Below, piece by piece: positions 56,008-64,000 of a stretch of DNA of 64,000 nucleotides. Source of the stretch: Caulobacterales bacterium (GTDB taxonomy: Bacteria; Pseudomonadota; Alphaproteobacteria; Caulobacterales; Caulobacteraceae); the NCBI GenBank assembly GCA_947474395.1, contig CANJID010000002.1, forward strand, positions 58,112 to 122,111, written 5' to 3'. A model generated the notes under the pieces. The model had not been told where the DNA came from and made no database searches. It saw only the letters and a list, made by a program, of their open reading frames with translations. The stretch's first letter is position 1, and each line of letters begins with the position of its first letter. The position numbers and the translations under genes are program-made.

Positions 56008-56885
56008 GCCTGCCGGCCTCCGTCGCCATCATCGGCTTCGGCGAGGTCGGCCGCATCTTCGCCCGCGACCTGAAGGCGGCGGGCGTCGGCAAGATCGCCG
56101 CCTACGATTTGCTGTTCTCCGATCCCGACTCCGGCCCGAGCAAGTCGGCTCGCGAGGTGGGCGTGCGCCTCGCCGCCTCGGCCGCCGACGCGGCCCTCGG
56201 CGCGGACCTGGTGTTCAGCGCGGTGACGGCGGCCCAGACCCTGGAAGCCGCCAGGGCGGCGGCCGAGGGGATAGGGCAGGGGGCCTTCTTCGTGGACCTC
56301 AACTCCGCCTCGCCCGGGACCAAGCGCGAGGCGTATCAGGCGATCACCGGAGCGCACGGCCTCTATGTCGAGGCGGCGGTGATGACCTCGGTGCCGCCCA
56401 AGGGCCTCAAGTCGCAGATGCTGCTGGGCGGGCCCAATGCGGAAGGCTTCAAGCCCATCGCCGACGGGCTCGGCATGACGACGGAAGTGTTCTCCGCGGA
56501 GGTGGGTCAGGCCTCGGCGGTGAAGATGTGCCGCTCGGTGCTGATCAAGGGCGTCGAGGCGCTGATCGCCGAGAGCATGCTGACCGCCCGCCACTACGGG
56601 GTGGAGAACGTCGTCCTCGATTCCCTGCACGACCTGCTGCCCCACCCCGACTGGCGCAAGCACTCGCGCTACATGCTTTCCCGCTCCCTGATCCACGGCA
56701 AGCGCCGGGCCGAGGAGGTGCGGGAGGTGGCCAAGACCGTGGCCGAGGCCGGGGTCGAGCCCCTGATGAGCGAGCGCATCGCCGAACGCCAGGACTGGGC
56801 CTGGAAGGCCGCCAAGGCCCTGCCCAAGGACGTGCTGGACGACGGCGACCTCGGCGCGTTGCTGGACGGAATCAAAAGCAAATAG
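56004..56885 (+). CDS. NAD(P)-dependent dehydrogenase, DUF1932 C-terminal domain
   Basis: 293 residues: an N-terminal Rossmann motif VAIIGFGEVGRIFARDL and a beta-hydroxyacid-dehydrogenase-like part (FVDLNSASPGTKREAYQAI, DFL-like ASAVKMCRSVLIKGVEALIA). The C-terminal helical domain (HSRYMLSRSLIHGKRRAEEV) is DUF1932. GTG start at 56004 inside the ligU stop was preferred to an in-frame ATG at 55974. Its exact substrate is unknown; linkage suggests an oxidation next to the CHA aldolase step. Confidence 0.85.
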   Translation: MSLPASVAIIGFGEVGRIFARDLKAAGVGKIAAYDLLFSDPDSGPSKSAREVGVRLAASAADAALGADLVFSAVTAAQTLEAARAAAEGIGQGAFFVDLNSASPGTKREAYQAITGAHGLYVEAAVMTSVPPKGLKSQMLLGGPNAEGFKPIADGLGMTTEVFSAEVGQASAVKMCRSVLIKGVEALIAESMLTARHYGVENVVLDSLHDLLPHPDWRKHSRYMLSRSLIHGKRRAEEVREVAKTVAEAGVEPLMSERIAERQDWAWKAAKALPKDVLDDGDLGALLDGIKSK

Positions 56886-56955
56886 CGCTCAACTCTGCCC
56901 CCTCTGGGGGAAGTGGCGGCCCGAACGGGCCGACGAAGAGGGCTGCGGGGCGCAG
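56885..56955. repeat. Palindromic intergenic repeat, family A copy 4 (single half)
   Basis: AGCGCTCAACTCTGCCCCCT, GGGGGAAGTGG, CCCGAACGGGC and GACGAAGAGGGCTGC. Only the forward half is present. The same preface AGCGCTCAACT also begins copy 5 at 63861. Confidence 0.75.
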
Positions 56956-57228
56956 ACCCCTAACTGTTCCGCCGAAACGACCAGTCCCTCCCAACCTCAT
57001 CGTTCCAAAGCCCCCTTCGCCGAGGATGCGGACGCGCTGGCGGGCGGGAGCGTCGGATTGCATGGGCCGCAGATTAGGCGGCTTGGCTTTACGTCCCGCT
57101 GACGAAGATGGTTAGCGCGGGCTTAGCGCGTTGGCGAAATTGTGAGCGGTTTCGCCGCTCGAACACGCTAACTGTAAGAAATTAGAACCCTTTTACACGG
57201 GCCACATTTCATCTGGCCCTAAAGGGCT
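56956..57228. other. Non-coding spacer between DUF1932 and GNAT genes
   Basis: Together with copy 4 the spacer is 343 bases. It turns AT-richer from about 57110. It contains TTAG-N7-TTAG at 57112-57126 and no convincing terminator or ORF; a short frame on the minus strand (56872-57063) is largely repeat and is not supported. Confidence 0.5.
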
Positions 57229-57756
57229 CTATCCGGAAACGCGCCGCAGGATGAACTCGCGGTCGAGGTGGCGCCCCACCGGGAAGTCGTACTCGCCCAC
57301 CTTCTCGAAGCCGGCGTCCGTATAGAGCCGCTGCGCTCGATGGTTTTCGGACCAGACCCCGACCCACTGCACCTCGCCCCGTTCCTCCAGCCAGTCGAGG
57401 ACGGTGCGCAGCATGGCCCGTCCCAGCCCCTGGCCCTGGCGGCCGCGGGCGATGTAGAGCCGCTTCAGCTCCCCGTCCCAGGGCTTGGCGTCGGGGTGGG
57501 GCAAGACGCAGGGGCCGGCGGTGGCGTAGGCGACCAGGTCCTCGCCGTCCTCCGCCGCCCAGACCGCCAGGCCCGGGGCGGCCAGCATGGCCCCGAAGGC
57601 GCGGGCGCTGCAGGCGCCCGCCAGGAACTCCGCCAGGTCGCTCGGCGGGTAGGGGATGCCGAAGCCGTCCACGAAGGTCTCGCGGAAGGTGGTCTCCGCC
57701 AGCCGGGACAGGGCGATGCAGTCCCCGCTGCGGGCGCGGCGGATCACGGCGGTCAT
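57229..57756 (-). CDS. GNAT family N-acetyltransferase
   Basis: A 175-residue GNAT fold: IRRARSGDCIALSRLAETTF, AYATAGPCVLPHPD, acetyl-CoA pyrophosphate loop LYIARGRQGQGLGRAML (RGRQGQGLG near residue 113) and the C-terminal WSENHRAQRLYTDAGFEKVG. The substrate is unknown. Start at 57756 (MTAVIRRAR) chosen over upstream in-frame ATGs because the family begins there. Divergent from the deacetylase. Confidence 0.9.
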   Translation of the reverse strand: MTAVIRRARSGDCIALSRLAETTFRETFVDGFGIPYPPSDLAEFLAGACSARAFGAMLAAPGLAVWAAEDGEDLVAYATAGPCVLPHPDAKPWDGELKRLYIARGRQGQGLGRAMLRTVLDWLEERGEVQWVGVWSENHRAQRLYTDAGFEKVGEYDFPVGRHLDREFILRRVSG

Positions 57757-57811
57757 GGCTTGCTTCAAGCGCGCCGGGAGGCAAGACTCAAGTCCCGCAA
57801 AGCCGAAGTCC

Positions 57812-58732
57812 ATGTCCGTCGCCGTTTTCACCCACGCCGCCATGCTGGAGCACCGTCCGCTCCAGGGTCATCCCGAACGCCCCGAAAGGCTGCAGGCGGT
57901 GGTCGACGCCTTGGTCGCCTCGGGGCTCGACATCCATCCGCACGAGGCAGGCCCGGCCGATCGCGCGGCGCTGGAGCGGGTGCACTCCGCATCTTACGTC
58001 GAGGAGGTGTTCGCCTTCGCCCCTGAGCGGGGCCTGGCCTACCTCGATCCCGACACGGCCCTCTCCCCCGGCAGCCTCAACGCGGCCCTGATCGCCGCCG
58101 GCGCGGTGGTGCAGGCGGTCAGGGGCGTGGCGGCGGGGGACTTCGACAGGGCCTTCTGCGCCGTGCGCCCGCCGGGCCACCACGCCGAGCCCGAGACCGC
58201 CATGGGCTTCTGCATCTTCTCCAACGTGGCGGTGGCCGCCCGCGCGGCGCAGGACGCGGGGCTCGCCCGTGTGGCGGTGGTCGATTTCGACGTCCACCAC
58301 GGCAACGGCACCCAGGCCGCGTTCCAGGACGACGCCAGCCTGTTCTTCGCCTCGATCCACCAGTCGCCGCTCTATCCCGGGACCGGCGATCCCAGCGAGA
58401 CGGGGGTGGGCAATGTCGTCAACGCCGTGGCCCCGCCCCATGCCCCCCGCGAGCTCTGGCGGCGCCAGTTCGAGACCCGGCTGATGCCGGCGCTCGACGC
58501 CTTCATGCCCGACCTGATCCTGATCTCGGCGGGTTTCGACGCCCATGTGCGCGATCCCCTGGCGCACCAGTCGCTCGAAGCGGAGGATTTCGCCTGGGCC
58601 ACCCGCGCGGTGGCGGCGGTGGCCAGGGCCCGTTGCCAAGGGCGCATCGTATCGTCATTGGAAGGCGGCTATGATCTGGAAGCGCTCGGCCGGTCGGCCA
58701 CGGCGCACGTACAGGCCTTGCAGGGGGACTAA
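57812..58732 (+). CDS. Histone deacetylase family protein (acetylpolyamine/acuC-like)
   Basis: A 306-residue arginase-fold amidohydrolase: HPERPERLQAVVDALV, RPPGHHAEP (general base His pair), zinc ligands in VVDFDVHHGNGTQ, the SAGFDAH aspartate and LEGGYDLEAL. Bacterial members deacetylate acetylpolyamines, acetoin-related or protein substrates. ATG at 57812; 56 bases separate it from the GNAT start, an acetylase/deacetylase pair by neighbourhood only. Confidence 0.9.
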   Translation: MSVAVFTHAAMLEHRPLQGHPERPERLQAVVDALVASGLDIHPHEAGPADRAALERVHSASYVEEVFAFAPERGLAYLDPDTALSPGSLNAALIAAGAVVQAVRGVAAGDFDRAFCAVRPPGHHAEPETAMGFCIFSNVAVAARAAQDAGLARVAVVDFDVHHGNGTQAAFQDDASLFFASIHQSPLYPGTGDPSETGVGNVVNAVAPPHAPRELWRRQFETRLMPALDAFMPDLILISAGFDAHVRDPLAHQSLEAEDFAWATRAVAAVARARCQGRIVSSLEGGYDLEALGRSATAHVQALQGD

Positions 58733-59360
58733 GGGCCTGAGCGCCTCGTCAAAAACCGCCGTCTCGACCACGCCCGCCGCCCGGCGCGGGTCGATCTCGC
58801 TCGCCCGCCACGGCGAGCCCGCCCTGTCGCGCAAAGTGCGGTTGAACGCGACCGAGTACCGCAAGTTCTGGGCGACCTACGAGGTCGGGAGCATCCGCGC
58901 CGACCAGGCGCCGCCCTCGGCGATCCTGGAGGTGGCGGGGGGCGCGGACGTGCTCTTCTCGTCCACCCGCATACGCGCCATCGAGACCGCGACCCTGGTG
59001 GCGGGCGGTCGGCCCTTCATCACCGACGAGGTGTTCATCGAGGCGCCCCTGCCGCCGCCGCGCCTGCCGTCCTTCATCCGCCTGAATCCGAAGATCTGGG
59101 GCTTCGTCTCCCGCTTCTGCTGGTGGTTCTTCAACTGGCACGACCACGGCGAGGAGAGCCGGGCGCTGGCCACCGTTCGCTCGCAGGCGGCGACCGCGCG
59201 CCTCGTGGCCGAGGCCGAGGCCGGGCGCCACGTCCTGCTGCTGGCCCACGGCTTCTTCAACCGCCTGATCGAGATCGAGCTGAAGCGGCTCGGGTGGAAG
59301 CGCGTCTCGGGCCGGGGCTACCGCTACTGGTCGGCGCGGCGGTTCGAGAAGGGGGCTTAA
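58671..59360 (+). CDS. Histidine phosphatase family protein, start uncertain
   Basis: The conserved core is SISLARHGEPALSR at the N-terminus, SSTRIRAIETATLVAGGRPF, and LLLAHGFFNRLIEIELKRLG at the end: a phosphoglycerate-mutase-like histidine phosphatase with RHG and a second catalytic His. It overlaps the deacetylase end when read from the nearest ATG (58671, 62 bases overlap). Between there and the RHG motif no ATG, GTG or TTG occurs in frame; a CTG lies at 58737, five bases after the previous stop. The likely real start is therefore non-canonical or the long overlap is used. Confidence 0.8.
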   Translation: MIWKRSAGRPRRTYRPCRGTKGLSASSKTAVSTTPAARRGSISLARHGEPALSRKVRLNATEYRKFWATYEVGSIRADQAPPSAILEVAGGADVLFSSTRIRAIETATLVAGGRPFITDEVFIEAPLPPPRLPSFIRLNPKIWGFVSRFCWWFFNWHDHGEESRALATVRSQAATARLVAEAEAGRHVLLLAHGFFNRLIEIELKRLGWKRVSGRGYRYWSARRFEKGA

Positions 59361-59369
59361 GTCCCCGCC

Positions 59370-59996
59370 ATGTCCAACGTCCGCAGCCTCTTCGCCACCC
59401 GCGTCTACGAGGCTTCCCTCGCCGGGGAGCGGGACTTCGACGCCTTCAACGCCGAACTGGAGGACGCCTGCCGCCTGCTCGCCGAGGAGGACACGGCCGG
59501 GCGGGCCTGGTGCAAGCGCCAAGGCTACGGCGGCTACACTTCCTACGCCTCCCTCGATGACCTGCCGACGCGGATGACGGTGTTCGGCCACCTCAAGCGC
59601 CGCCTGGACGCCCATGCCGCGAAGTTCGCGCAAGTCCTGGCCTTCGACCTTGGACCGAGAGGACGCCTCAAACTCGATAGCCTATGGGTCAATGTCCTGA
59701 AGCCCGGGGCGACCCATTCGGGCCACATCCATCCTCACAGCGTGATCTCTGGAACTGTCTATGTCACGACGCCCCCCGGAGCGGCGGGGCTGAGGCTGGA
59801 AGACCCACGCCTGCCGATGATGATGGCCGCGCCGCCGCGCAAGGCGGCCGCCCCCGAGGACCTGAAGAGCTTCGTCCTCATGACGCCGCAGCCGGGCACG
59901 GTGTTCATGTGGGAAAGCTGGCTGCGCCACGAGGTGCCGGCCAACGGCGCCAAGGCGCCGCGGATCAGCATCAGCTTCAACTACGCCTGGCGCTGA
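59370..59996 (+). CDS. TIGR02466 family 2OG-Fe(II) oxygenase-like protein
   Basis: A 208-residue protein: VRSLFATRVYEASLAG, then SLWVNVLKPGATHSGHIHPH, SVISGTVYVTTPPGA, LRLEDPR, PQPGTVFMWESWLRHEVPAN and RISISFNYAWR. The HxH pair (HIHPH) and the second His (RHEVP) with a closing Arg (PRISISFN) form a facial iron triad plus 2-oxoglutarate anchor pattern of the PF13759 family. Substrate unknown; some homologues act on phage- or stress-linked substrates but nothing here shows it. Confidence 0.87.
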   Translation: MSNVRSLFATRVYEASLAGERDFDAFNAELEDACRLLAEEDTAGRAWCKRQGYGGYTSYASLDDLPTRMTVFGHLKRRLDAHAAKFAQVLAFDLGPRGRLKLDSLWVNVLKPGATHSGHIHPHSVISGTVYVTTPPGAAGLRLEDPRLPMMMAAPPRKAAAPEDLKSFVLMTPQPGTVFMWESWLRHEVPANGAKAPRISISFNYAWR

Positions 59997-60009
59997 CCGC
60001 GCGTCTCGA

Positions 60010-60570
60010 TCAGCGCTTGTCCTTCTCCGGGCGGACGAGGTCTCGCTCCTGCTCGCGCAGCTTGGCGGTGTGGCTCATCCAGCTGTCGTCCCGGCGTGCT
60101 TCGTAGTCCTGGTGCGGGTCCTGGCTGGCCGCAGGGTCCTCCAGGCGGCCCCACTTCACGCGCCGCCAGACCCGTTCATGGGCGTAGTAGAGCACGACCT
60201 TCGTCATGGCCTCGGCGGTGGCGATAGAGACCGCGTACTTGGCGTTCCCGGTGACGATCATGCTGAGGATGAAGGTGTCGGCGCTGCCGACGACGCGCCA
60301 GGACACCGACTTGATCAGCGACCGCGTCCGCGAGTTGGGCGCCCAACGCAGGAGCCGCCAGGCCCGCTCGTGAAGGTAGAACAGCGCGATCTTGGTCAGG
60401 GTCTCGAGCGAGGCGATGGTCCCGGCCGCCACCGGATGGTGGGTGATCAGCCAACTCCACAGATAGGTGTCGGCGGTGCCGATGACGCGCCATGTGACGG
60501 CCTTGGTCACGGCTCGCGCATGGGATTCCGGCTTGCCGAGGACGGCGGTGACGGGTGCGGCGGCGGTCAT
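60010..60570 (-). CDS. DUF2061 membrane protein with two tandem copies
   Basis: 186 residues holding two related units: [39 protein letters not shown] and [40 protein letters not shown]. Each DUF2061 unit has two membrane segments, and the C-terminal tail is charged (QEDR/E-rich). The family is of unknown function. Start at 60570 after AAGGAG (GGAGTTCCG). Confidence 0.88.
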   Translation of the reverse strand: MTAAAPVTAVLGKPESHARAVTKAVTWRVIGTADTYLWSWLITHHPVAAGTIASLETLTKIALFYLHERAWRLLRWAPNSRTRSLIKSVSWRVVGSADTFILSMIVTGNAKYAVSIATAEAMTKVVLYYAHERVWRRVKWGRLEDPAASQDPHQDYEARRDDSWMSHTAKLREQERDLVRPEKDKR

Positions 60571-60755
60571 CGGAACTCCTTGTACGTCGCACTCTAGTTC
60601 GAATGAGGCGGGCTGGAACCATCCCTTGCACAATCCGGGCCGAGAAGTTTCCACGACCCGTAGTCCGGGGCGCAGGGCGAGCGTCCCGGGAATCGCCGGC
60701 CTTTTCGGCCACGAGGCGCGTTGCCCGCTTCCATCGCCCTCGCTAGGTTGCCCGG

Positions 60756-61001
60756 ATGAGCGAGGCCCCCGACATCTCCACCCTGTCCTTCGAGGACGCC
60801 CTGCGCGAACTCGAGACCATCGTCGCCGAGCTGGAATCCGGCCAGGCGCCCCTGGAGCGCTCGATCGAGATGTACGAGCGCGGCGCCCGGCTGAAGGGGC
60901 ACTGCGAGGCGCGGCTGGAGGCCGCACGGCTGCGCGTCGAGAAGATTGTGGTCGGCGCGGGCGGCGAGGCCTCGGGCGCGGCGCCGGCCGAATTCCCGTG
61001 A
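60756..61001 (+). CDS. xseB: Exodeoxyribonuclease VII small subunit
   Basis: An 81-residue Xse[59 protein letters not shown]. The family is short and helical and forms ExoVII with XseA. ispA overlaps its stop by GTGA; dxs follows, the common xseB-ispA-dxs order. Confidence 0.95.
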   Translation: MSEAPDISTLSFEDALRELETIVAELESGQAPLERSIEMYERGARLKGHCEARLEAARLRVEKIVVGAGGEASGAAPAEFP

Positions 61002-61906
61002 CCGTCGCCTCCGACCGCGACGCCCCCGGCGGGCTGACCGAGCGGATCACGGAGGCCGCCGACCTCGTAACCGTGGCGCTCGACCAACTCCTGCCCCGCG
61101 CGGACGGACCCGAATCCCGCCTCACCGAGGCCATGCGCTACGCCGCCCTTGGGCCCGGTAAGCGCCTTCGCCCCTATTTCGCGCTGGAGACGGCGCGGAT
61201 GCTCGACCTGGAGGAGCGGCCGATCCTGCGCGCCGCCTGCGCGCTGGAGTGCATCCACGCCTACAGCCTGGTCCACGACGACCTGCCGGCCATGGACGAC
61301 GACGACCTGCGCCGGGGCCGCGCCACCGTGCACAAGGCCTATGACGAGGCGACCGCGATCCTGGTCGGCGACGCCCTGCAGACCACCGCCTTCGAGATCC
61401 TGGCCCACCCCGACACCCACGAGGACGGCCAGGTGCGGGCCGAGCTGGTGCTGCGGCTGGCCATGGCGAGCGGCGCTAAGGGCATGTGCGGCGGGCAGAT
61501 GATCGACCTGCTGGGCCTCGGCCACGACCTCGGCACGGCCGCCCGGATGCAGCGGATGAAGACGGGCGCCCTGATCGCCTTCGCCTTCGAGATTCCCCTG
61601 ATCGTCGCCGACTCGGGAGACGTCGAGCACCACGCCCTGATGGGGTTCGCCCACGACATGGGGCTGGCCTACCAGATCGTCGACGACCTCCTGGATCTGG
61701 AGGGAGAGGTCGAGATCACGGGCAAGGCGGTGGGCAAGGACGCCGGCCGCGGGAAGGCCAATTTCGTCACCGTTCTCGGCCCCGAGGCCGCCCGCGAACG
61801 GGTGGGTTTGTTGGCCGCGCAGTGCAAGTCGCACCTCGACATTTTCGGCGAACGCGCCAGATATCTAAGGGAAAGCGTCGATTTCGTGCTAGACCGGCGC
61901 GCTTGA
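60998..61906 (+). CDS. ispA: Farnesyl/geranyl diphosphate synthase (polyprenyl synthetase)
   Basis: A 302-residue E-prenyltransferase: [16 protein letters not shown], first Asp-rich motif [38 protein letters not shown] and second Asp-rich motif [13 protein letters not shown]. It condenses IPP with DMAPP/GPP. GTG start at 60998 overlaps xseB (GTGA); no upstream ATG is close. Confidence 0.95.
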   Translation: MTVASDRDAPGGLTERITEAADLVTVALDQLLPRADGPESRLTEAMRYAALGPGKRLRPYFALETARMLDLEERPILRAACALECIHAYSLVHDDLPAMDDDDLRRGRATVHKAYDEATAILVGDALQTTAFEILAHPDTHEDGQVRAELVLRLAMASGAKGMCGGQMIDLLGLGHDLGTAARMQRMKTGALIAFAFEIPLIVADSGDVEHHALMGFAHDMGLAYQIVDDLLDLEGEVEITGKAVGKDAGRGKANFVTVLGPEAARERVGLLAAQCKSHLDIFGERARYLRESVDFVLDRRA

Positions 61907-61947
61907 GCGCCCGGTCAACGGGCCCGGGGAAAGAGCTTCAGAATCCG

Positions 61948-63861
61948 ATGCCGATAGACACGCCCCTCCTGGACACCGTCTCGTCGCCGGCCGATCTGCG
62001 CGGGCTTTCCATCCCCGAACTTCGTCAGGTCGCGGACGAATTGCGCGCCGAAACCATCGAGGCCGTGTCCACCACCGGCGGGCACCTCGGCGCCGGTCTG
62101 GGCGTGGTCGAGCTGACCGTCGCCCTGCACGCGGTGTTCGACACCCCCCGCGACATCCTGATCTGGGACGTTGGCCACCAGGCCTATCCGCACAAGATCC
62201 TCACCGGGCGCCGCGACGGCCTCCGCACCATCCGCCAGGGCGGGGGCCTCTCGGGCTTCACCAAGCGGACCGAGAGCGAATACGACCCCTTCGGCGCGGC
62301 CCACGCGGCCACCTCCATCTCGGCGGCCCTGGGCTTCTGCTCGGCCCGCGACGCCAAGGGCGACAACAACCGGGTGATCGCCGTGATCGGCGACGGCTCG
62401 ATGAGCGCGGGCATGGCCTACGAGGCCATGAATAACGCGGCCGAGACCACCAAGCAGCTGATCGTGGTCCTCAACGACAACGACATGTCCATCGCCCCGC
62501 CGGTCGGCGGGATGAGCGCCTACCTGGCCAAGCTGGTCTCGGGGGGCGCCTACCAGTGGGTCCGCCGCCTGGGCAAGTCCGTGGCCGAGCACCTGCCGCG
62601 CCCCTTCGCCGTGGCCGCGCGCCGGGCCGAGGAATACGCCCGCGGCATGGCCACCGGCGGCACCCTGTTCGAGGAGCTGGGCTTCTACTACGTGGGCCCG
62701 ATCGACGGCCACAACATGGACCACCTGGTCCCGGTGCTGCGCAACGTCCACGGCATCGACGACAAGCCGGTGCTGGTCCACGTCGTCACGCAAAAGGGCA
62801 AGGGCTACGCCCCGGCCGAGAGCGCCTCGGACAAGTACCACGGGGTGGTCAAGTTCAACGTCGTCACCGGCGAGCAGGTGAAGGGCAACGGCGGTCCGCC
62901 GAGCTTCACCAAGGTGTTCGGCCAGGAGCTGATCAAGCGCGGCGAGCGTGACGAGACCATCATGGCCATTACGGCGGCCATGCCGTCGGGCACCGGCGTC
63001 GATCTCTTCGCCAAGCGCTTCCCGGAAAGGTCCTTCGACGTGGGGATCGCCGAGCAGCATGCGGTGACCTATGCGGCGGGCCTCGCGGCCGCCGGCATGA
63101 AGCCCTTCTGCGCCATCTATTCGACCTTCCTGCAGCGCGGCTACGACCAGGTGGTCCACGACGTGGCCATCCAGAGCCTGCCCGTGCGCTTCGCCATCGA
63201 CCGCGCCGGCCTGGTCGGCGCGGACGGCCCGACCCACGCGGGCTCCTTCGACGTCGGCTATCTCGGCGCCCTGCCGGGCTTCGTGCTCATGGGCCCGTCG
63301 GACGAGGCTGAGCTGGCCGGCGCCATCGCCACCGCCTGCGAGATCGACGACCGCCCCTCCGCCTTCCGCTATCCGCGCGGCGAGGGCACGGGCGTGGACA
63401 TTCCGGACCTGGCCCCTGCCTGGGAGATCGGCAAGGGCCGCATCGTCCGCGAAGGCACGGGGATCGCCATCCTCTCCTTCGGCACGCGCCTGGGCGAAGT
63501 GCTCAAGGCGGCCGACCAGCTCGCGGCGCGGGGCCTTTCGGTCACCGTCGCCGACGCCCGCTTCGCCAAGCCCCTCGACGAGGACCTGATCCTGCGTCTG
63601 GCCCGCGAGCATGAGGCCCTGATCACGGTGGAAGAAGGCTCGATCGGCGGCTTCGGCGCCTTCGTGCTGCACATGCTGGCCGAGAAGGGCGCCCTGGACC
63701 GGGGCGTGAAGGTCCGCACCCTGACCCTGCCGGACACCTTCCAGGACCACGACAAGCCCGAGGTCATGTACGCCCTGGCCGGCCTCGACGCCGACGGCAT
63801 CGTCCGCGCCGCGCTCGCCACCCTGGGCGGCCAGGCGGCCGTGGCGGGGCGCAGAGCCTAA
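61948..63861 (+). CDS. dxs: 1-deoxy-D-xylulose-5-phosphate synthase
   Basis: A 637-residue thiamine-diphosphate enzyme: [37 protein letters not shown], the TPP motif [33 protein letters not shown], and the transketolase-like second half [20 protein letters not shown]. Catalyses the first step of the MEP pathway; ispA upstream uses its products. ATG at 61948, with AAGAGCTTCAG upstream. The true Dxs, in contrast to the small protein at 14388. Confidence 0.97.
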   Translation: MPIDTPLLDTVSSPADLRGLSIPELRQVADELRAETIEAVSTTGGHLGAGLGVVELTVALHAVFDTPRDILIWDVGHQAYPHKILTGRRDGLRTIRQGGGLSGFTKRTESEYDPFGAAHAATSISAALGFCSARDAKGDNNRVIAVIGDGSMSAGMAYEAMNNAAETTKQLIVVLNDNDMSIAPPVGGMSAYLAKLVSGGAYQWVRRLGKSVAEHLPRPFAVAARRAEEYARGMATGGTLFEELGFYYVGPIDGHNMDHLVPVLRNVHGIDDKPVLVHVVTQKGKGYAPAESASDKYHGVVKFNVVTGEQVKGNGGPPSFTKVFGQELIKRGERDETIMAITAAMPSGTGVDLFAKRFPERSFDVGIAEQHAVTYAAGLAAAGMKPFCAIYSTFLQRGYDQVVHDVAIQSLPVRFAIDRAGLVGADGPTHAGSFDVGYLGALPGFVLMGPSDEAELAGAIATACEIDDRPSAFRYPRGEGTGVDIPDLAPAWEIGKGRIVREGTGIAILSFGTRLGEVLKAADQLAARGLSVTVADARFAKPLDEDLILRLAREHEALITVEEGSIGGFGAFVLHMLAEKGALDRGVKVRTLTLPDTFQDHDKPEVMYALAGLDADGIVRAALATLGGQAAVAGRRA

Positions 63862-63926
63862 GCGCTCAACTGCGCCCCCTTTGGGGGAGCTGTCGCCCCG
63901 AACGGGGCGACTGAGGGGGCTGCAGT
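63861..63926. repeat. Palindromic intergenic repeat, family A copy 5 (single half)
   Basis: AGCGCTCAACTGCGCCCCCT, TGGGGGAGCTG, CCCCGAACGGGGCGAC and GAGGGGGCTGCAG follow the dxs stop. Opening bases match copy 4. Beyond it GTTAG-N13-CTAAC (63959-63981) is an inverted repeat near the window end. Confidence 0.75.
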
Positions 63927-64000
63927 GGCCTGCCCCTTCGGGGTGATCCAGTTTCAATGTTAGTGCACGGCGGTCTCTAACGCCATGTTTGGGGTGGGCG

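Noticed and set aside
56872..57063. 63-codon minus-strand frame ending in family A repeat
   Set aside because: Half of it is repeat sequence, and there is no ribosome binding site or homology-like pattern.
57656..57811. Upstream extension of the deacetylase
   Set aside because: It overlaps the divergent GNAT gene and is Arg/Ser-rich without conservation; the family starts at 57812.
1..64000. tRNA, rRNA, CRISPR, prophage or IS genes
   Set aside because: No cloverleaf-like intergenic segment, regularly spaced direct repeats, transposase or phage structural genes could be found by reading.

Overview
The window is a dense, very GC-rich stretch (visibly near 70% G+C, not computed) of a bacterial chromosome, almost entirely housekeeping genes. 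Several features point to an alphaproteobacterium, most likely Caulobacteraceae (Caulobacter/Phenylobacterium type). These are a stand-alone HdaA-type DnaA homologue beside ppk/ppx, a DUF1134/EipA envelope protein, a long ribosomal protein L9, a PurF with a propeptide but no Fe-S cysteines, a PHA-granule-region protein, and many palindromic repeats between genes. The family is an inference; the genus cannot be read from the sequence.

Layout. 1-3318: yfgM-like/bamB/der (outer-membrane assembly and ribosome GTPase). 3479-7787 (minus): SDR, purF, cvpA, radA, with three overlapping stop/start junctions or short gaps. 7942-12761: a Yip1-type membrane protein, then mlaF, mlaE, alr and dnaB on the minus strand. 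12949-14204: rplI, rpsR, rpsF. 14388-16893: two small proteins, then purN and purM. 16961-23515: rnd, a PHA-system protein, then ppx, ppk and hdaA on the minus strand and a small hypothetical gene. 23707-35376: aspS and lepA set among a long run of exported or small proteins (serine hydrolase, NTF2-like, pentapeptide repeat, EipA, esterase, several unknowns). 35496-42807: two glycosyltransferases, then infC, rpmI, rplT, pheS, pheT. 42848-53364: YqhA, an alpha/beta hydrolase, an SDR, and the sugar-nucleotide block galU, glmS, glmM, ugd and a phosphomannomutase/phosphoglucomutase. 53469-56885: gpmA and a three-gene aromatic-catabolism-like unit (CHA aldolase, oxalomesaconate tautomerase, DUF1932 dehydrogenase). 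57229-60570: GNAT, an HDAC-type deacetylase, a histidine phosphatase, a TIGR02466 oxygenase-like protein and a DUF2061 protein. 60756-63861: xseB, ispA, dxs.

How the genes fit together. GlmS and GlmM lead to UDP-GlcNAc. GalU, Ugd and the hexose-phosphate mutase lead to UDP-glucose, UDP-glucuronate and mannose-1-P. With Alr and the GT4/GT9 transferases these feed peptidoglycan and surface polysaccharide. MlaEF, BamB and EipA maintain the envelope. PurF, PurN and PurM are three purine-biosynthesis steps, and Dxs and IspA supply isoprenoids.

The clearest anomaly is 49332-50210, a distinctly AT-richer gene wedged between glmM and ugd. Its C-terminal half resembles the abortive-infection (AbiJ-like, HEPN-type) domain, so it is the best candidate for a horizontally acquired defence gene. 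Other points of interest are two dispersed palindromic repeat families (five loci and two loci), an ATT start for infC, a strong terminator plus a start-proximal hairpin between infC and rpmI, the orphan ligK/ligU-like unit, and a histidine-phosphatase gene without a well-placed canonical start. I found no tRNA, rRNA, CRISPR array, IS element or prophage.
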